The notes beneath the pieces are model-generated. The model saw only the letters and a program-made list of their open reading frames with translations, ran no database searches and was not told the origin of the DNA. 64,000 nucleotides of DNA from Nyssa sinensis (lineage: Eukaryota > Streptophyta > Magnoliopsida > Cornales > Nyssaceae). Positions 59,065-64,000 of the stretch are shown here, piece after piece. Every line of letters starts with the position of its first letter. Positions within the stretch are counted from its first letter, which is position 1. The DNA is taken from positions 50,490,501 through 50,554,500 of the forward strand of contig CM018032.1 in the NCBI GenBank assembly GCA_008638375.1, written 5' to 3'. The position numbers and the translations under genes are program-made.

Positions 59065-60730
59065 GATCTCATCGCAACGGATGAAAATTGATGAGTTAGT
59101 GCTTACCATCGTTGCCCCATCTAACGGTCCTTCTCATGCCACGTGTCATCGGACCAGCTTTTCGCCGGAAAACCCGTTACTTGTTTTTTAAAAGCTTTTT
59201 CTCCCTTTAATTACGATTTTATTTATTTATTCCATTTCTCATTAAAATGTAACCCATGATACAATTTTCTCTCCAAATTCTCTTCTCCTTTTAATTTTCT
59301 TAAAAACTTGAACGTAGGTACAAAGCAAATTCTCCACCTGCACTTTTTTTTCTTGTTTTTTAAAATTAATTAATTAATTATTATTAAATCTGATAAATAA
59401 TTTATGTATGCAAATGCTTATAATTTGATAAAGGGCCTTTTTAAAATGATTATCACTTAACAATACTAATTAAGAAGAAATTTTTTTCTACAATTGAATA
59501 AAAATTATCTAATCATTATTTTATAAGATTAAAGCAGTCTTTTAATTGTAGATATTGCAAAAATTCAATAATTATAGAGATAAAATCAGTTCAAAATTAA
59601 AAGAAAGAAATAACTTATATATCTCTTATTGAATGAATGAAAATACAATTCATAATCTCTATTGGATTACTAATCAAGGTAACCCTAATTGATAATAAAA
59701 ATAATAATAATAATAATAACTTAATTATGAAAGGAATATATATATATATATATTAAGTTATTTCAATATTTTGTTACTAAATTTATTAGCAAGAGAGTTT
59801 TGGTTTATAAAATAATTTGTCTAATTTTTTAAAGAAAATCTCGTATTATTTATTAATTGAAAAATAAAGACATGACCCGGGCCCTCCTGGACGCGTCTTT
59901 AATTATATTCATTTGATTAATTCTATATTTTTATTAGTCCGTACAAATAAATTTGTTGATATATTATTTATAAATTAAAAGACTTAAATTAAAGTTGTGC
60001 CTCACTATTTGTGTTTGAATTGTTTTTTATTTTTTAATTTTTTTTTTTGGTGTTTATGATGTAATTTAAATTGCATTCAATGAATACAATTAGTGGCTTT
60101 GGGGGGGGACCATTTTGATGTTGCATAAAGGAAGGGCACCTCACTGAGAAATAAAAACCTTCGGAGGGTTGACTATTGAACGTGAGAAATTATTTTTTTT
60201 ATTTTAGCAAAATAGAAAAAAAAAAAAGATTGCTATTTACACGTGAAGGGCAGTTTCCTCCGTTCAGTTGTTGCTGTGATATTACATTACATTTTCTTTC
60301 CTTTAGTTACATTACATACCAATTACGTACCAATTACCAAGTAGGGATACGTATTCCGCCGGCCTGCAAGCAATTCCGGCGAATGACAGTGATCGCATTC
60401 CCTACGATTTCCATTCCCGGAACCTTGAATTGTGCAATTTTATAAACACTCGCACGACTGGGGCGTGGTAATCACTTGCGATGGCTAAGGAAGCAAAAAC
60501 GATTACACTTTTATGAAAAATGATTATGAATAAGGGATAATTACATTTGTTTTTCTTTTAATATTTGGTAATTATAGAAATTTTTATTTTAATTTGTGGT
60601 ATCATATTATTTTCTTTGTACAGAATTATAAAAGACAAACATTAATTAAAAATATCAATTTATCATGTTTGGTAAGACTTAAAAATGTTAGAATTGGTAT
60701 TCTTTCAATATGACTGTTCTCATATAACAG
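59061..60730. other. Very AT-rich intergenic DNA, nothing recognised
   Basis: Short ORFs are not supported by any motif. It separates the SRS gene from the Copia element. Confidence 0.5.
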
Positions 60731-61065
60731 TGTTAAGAATATAATCACTTAATAAAGATCGATGAGACACAAAATGTTGAAATCATATCTGCACAGCTCC
60801 CACCAAATGACCCAAGTTTCACCAGACCAACGTGCCACACATGCGTAGAAGAATATTTTCTGTTTTGATCATTCTGTTATGATGTGTGCTGTAAATTCAT
60901 TTTATTTGTTTATTAATTTTCTGTCATTTATTCATTTATAAATACCTGTAGTGAGCTTTGTACAAAACAGATCAATACAAACAATATTCCAATACGGTTT
61001 TTCATCCCTGTCCTTGCGCCTCTGCCTTCCTCTGCTTCTGCTACACCTAATATGGTATCAGAGCA

Positions 61066-62910
61066 ATGACAACAAACACAGAATCATCCACGACCAATCT
61101 TGCAACCAACCCCCATCATCCTGCTAGCCCCTTTTTCATTCAACCTGGAGAGGGAGCATCAACCCCACTGGTTCCCGATCTCCTCACTACCGAAAATTAT
61201 GTAACCTGGGCACGAACAATGCGTCGGGCTCTCAATATCAAAAACAAACTTGGTTTTATTGATGGCAAAATCACCAAACCAGCTGCTAATGACCCTCTGC
61301 TTGCTCCTTGGGAGCGTTGCAATGACATGATAATAGCCTGGATTCAACATTCCATTAGTTCGGAACATAGATCGAGCATCGCACATGCCGAAAGTGCTAG
61401 CCAGCGTCTGGAATGATCTCAGAGAAAGATTTTCCATCCAAAATGCCCCTCGCATATTCCAACTCACCAAATCCATATCCTCCCTAACCCAAGACAACAC
61501 CTCCGTTAGCCAATATTACAACCACCTCAAGAGTTTCTGGGATAAGCTCGAAATTTATGAACCACCACCCACATGCACCTGTGGTGCCGTCAAAATATTA
61601 ACAGAATACTCACATCGCGAGAAGGTGATGCAGTTCCTTATGGGCCTGGACGATACCTACGATTTCGTTCGTGCACAGATCCTTCTCCATGAACCATTCC
61701 CACCTCTTAATCGGGTTATCTCGATGGTCCAACAGGAGGAAAGGCGTCAGCCAAATACACTCTGTACCTGCGCCTATTGCGATGGCTACTAGGGGACCAG
61801 CTGCTCGCCCTCAAACCAATCGCAAAGATCGGCTATTCTGCTCACATTGCAACATACCAGGACACTTCTTAGAGCGGTGCTTTAAAGCAAACCCAAACCT
61901 GCCCGTGTGCTCACACTGCCAAATACCAGGCCATACAAAGGAGAAATGCTACAAACTCAATGGGTTCCCTCTTGGTCACAAGCAAAATGCTAAATATAGA
62001 TCATCTGCTAATCAATCTTCTCTTGCACAGGATGAAATTAACCATGGTCCACCTATTACTCAAGAGCAGTACAGCCAACTCCTTGCCTTGCTAAATCCCT
62101 CTCGTGGCGATAACACCATTCCAGCCGCCAATAATGTGCTCGCCAACTCTTCACCAATGTCCGGTACTTCCTCTTCACATATTACCTGCACACACCTCAA
62201 TTCCTTGGATTCAAATCATGTATGGATCATTGATACGGGAGCTACAGATCACATGATCTGTACCCCCAAATTCTTCACACATAATGTTAAATCTGTTTCT
62301 CATTCAATCAGACTGCCAAATGGTTCCACCACAGCGACTACACACATTAGTGATATTCATTTCTCCGAACATCTAATTTTTCGTAATGTATAATGTGTGC
62401 CCGACTTTTCTTTCAATCTCATATCTACAAAATCTTTAACAAACCATTCTAATTGTTGCCTCATTTTCTTCTCAAACACTTGTTTCATCCAGGACCTTTC
62501 ATCTTGGAAGACGATTGGAGTGGGGAAGGTGCATAATGGCTTGTATCGGCTTCAACTCACAAAACCAGAGACAGACGCATTACATTCTGTTTACCACACT
62601 TTAGTTCCTTCAATTTCTGTGAATAACATTGCTGTTAACAAGTTTGATCAATTTACTTTGTGGCATTACAGACTTGGACACAGCTCCATGACTCAATATG
62701 TTTTGAATGACATTAACAAATCCAATTCTAAGGTTTCGGCCAATTCACAAATTCCATGTGATATATGCCCCCTTGCCAAACAGCACAAACGACATTTTCC
62801 CAAATCAGAATCACAAGTGTTTCACCCCTTTGATGTTATTTCTATTGATATTTGGGGGCCCAACTACATTCAAGGATATGATGGATCAAAATATTTTCTT
62901 ACAATTGTTG
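61066..62910 (+). pseudogene. Copia gag, protease and integrase N-terminus
   Basis: The ATG at 61066 begins a gag with LLTTENYVTWARTMRRAL. Frameshifts occur near 61400 and near 61745-61790. Two CCHC zinc knuckles follow (CSHCNIPGHFLERC and CSHCQIPGHTKEKC, 61840-61950). The protease site is WIIDTGATDHMIC near 62222-62260. A TAA at 62391-62393 interrupts the frame, which continues VPDFSFNLIS. The integrase zinc-binding part is LWHYRLGHSS ... CDICPLAKQHKRH, and the core starts VISIDIWGP near 62835. A further indel near 62912 shifts the frame. Confidence 0.85.
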
Positions 62911-62917
62911 ACCAATT

Positions 62918-64000
62918 ACAAGATGTACTTGGCTGTATTTGCTCAAAACAAAATCGGCGGCTAGAACATCACTCCAAAATTTCTTTTCACTTGTTGAAAA
63001 CCAATTCAATTCTACCATAAAAAACATCCGATCGGACAATGGAGCTGAATTTGACATACCAACATTTTATAATTTTAAAGGCGTCATGCATCAATTAACT
63101 TGCGTAGAGACACCACAACAAAATGCATTAGCTGAGCGCAAACACCAACACATCCTCAACATTGCAAGAGCACTCAAATTTCAATCCGGCTTACCGAACA
63201 AATATTGGCCTGATTTTGTCACCACGGCAATCTACTTAATAAACAGAACACCTACAGCCACCCTCAACCACAAAACACCCTTTGAACTTCTTTACCTTAC
63301 CAAACCTTCATACTCACATTTGAAAGTGTTCGGTTACTTGTGCTTCGCCTCTACTTTGTGTCATGGGAGAACAAAATTTGAACCAAGAGCCCGTAGATGC
63401 ATTTTCATTGGCTACCCATATGGTGTCAAAGGATACAAGTTGCTAGACCTCACCACCAACCAAATTTTTCTCTCTCGCGATGTTACATTCCATGAAGAAA
63501 TTTTTCCTCTTAAACAACCACATAACACTACCATAACCACTGATACATCGCATACCACTTCAGCCTCACCTCATATTTCGCTTGACACCACTCATCTTGA
63601 CACTACCTCAATTAATCCTAACGCCACTCTTGACATAGATAATTCAACATCATCACCTACTGATCTCTCCTTATCACCACCAGCTGCTGATTCATCTTCA
63701 TCTCAACCATCTCCTGCACCTTCAATTGAAACTCCTGTTTTACGCCGATCTACTCGAGCTAGACAAGCTCCTACCTATCTCCATGATTTCCAATGCCAAC
63801 AAGCCACTGCACCAGCTCCCGTCCAATTAGCTTCTGAGACGTGTGGTTCTAGAACTTGCTCCATCACAGGTATGAATATTCCGTTCCCCTTGTCTGCAGT
63901 TTTATCTTATGATGTACTTTCTCCTAAATTTCGTGCATTCAACACCTCCATTTCACTTCATACTGAACCAACCTCCTACATTCAAGCCATTAAATACCCC
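62918..64000 (+). CDS. Copia integrase core and C-terminal linker, open to the window end
   Basis: The frame starting at 62918 is open for more than 1 kb. It has the second integrase aspartate ([10 protein letters not shown]) and the glutamate ([16 protein letters not shown]), then [44 protein letters not shown] and the integrase end ([14 protein letters not shown]). A serine/threonine/proline-rich linker follows, ending YIQAIKYP, the usual lead-in to Copia RT. It is a fragment of a polyprotein whose start is broken upstream. Confidence 0.8.

Larger units (their letters stand above)
60731..64000 (+). mobile_element. Ty1/copia retrotransposon, 5' part; cut by the window end
   Basis: The primer-binding site tggtatcagagc at 61053 fixes the end of the 5' LTR near 61045-61052. 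The LTR start is uncertain; 60731 (tgttaagaat) or 60775 (tgttgaaatc) are candidates, giving about 280-320 bp. Gag, protease and integrase follow; RT and the 3' LTR lie beyond the window. Confidence 0.85.

Overview
The window is nuclear DNA of a flowering plant, probably a eudicot. It is AT-rich, full of nested LTR retrotransposons, LINEs, a SINE, MITEs and microsatellites, and carries GT-AG introns and plant-specific families (SHI/STY zinc finger, S-locus-type receptor kinase). I cannot name the species. Only one gene looks intact: a SHI-RELATED SEQUENCE transcription factor on the minus strand at 57.0-58.45 kb.

Layout. 1-3603 is the 3' part of a Tat-lineage Ty3/gypsy element whose 5' part lies outside the window: a 60-bp tandem array, an antisense ORF relic with a MITE upstream of it, and the 3' LTR. 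4.2-5.82 kb holds LINE pieces. From 5825 to about 44269 I infer one very large minus-strand Helitron-like insertion. Its 3' end (hairpin plus CTAG) is at 5825-5853 and its 5' TC end is near 44269. A plus-strand LINE reading frame stops at 5824 and resumes at 44270, as expected if the element split it. Inside lie a complete 11.6-kb Tat element (5894-17483, TSD ATAAC), a complete small LTR element (20412-28273, TSD GATAT) that itself hosts a Copia element (21607-27803), LINE fragments, and fragments of three unrelated host genes. These are an S-locus-type receptor kinase (exons 1 and 2), the clamp loader CTF18 (five internal exons), and quinolinate phosphoribosyltransferase (first five exons). 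All three are on the minus strand with introns kept, which is typical of Helitron gene capture. A second Helitron-like 5' end at about 38281 suggests a composite of two elements.

44.3-56.9 kb is repeat-dominated intergenic DNA: the other LINE half, a 110-bp tandem duplication, a second copy of the small non-autonomous LTR family (45148-47134), a CACTA right end (47764), a MITE inside one copy of a duplicated segment (51541-52070), and a SINE with a 16-bp TSD and a doubled RNA polymerase III promoter (53040-53308). The SRS gene follows at 57.0-58.45 kb. The window ends inside a Copia element that starts near 60.7-61.05 kb.

The most unusual signals are the composite gene-capturing Helitron, the antisense transcription units (TATA box, introns, ORF) in the 3' regions of the Tat elements, the Copia element carrying an antisense Athila-type gag that begins at its primer-binding site, and the SINE with a duplicated promoter. 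All family assignments come from reading the sequence and recalled motifs; no database search was run.
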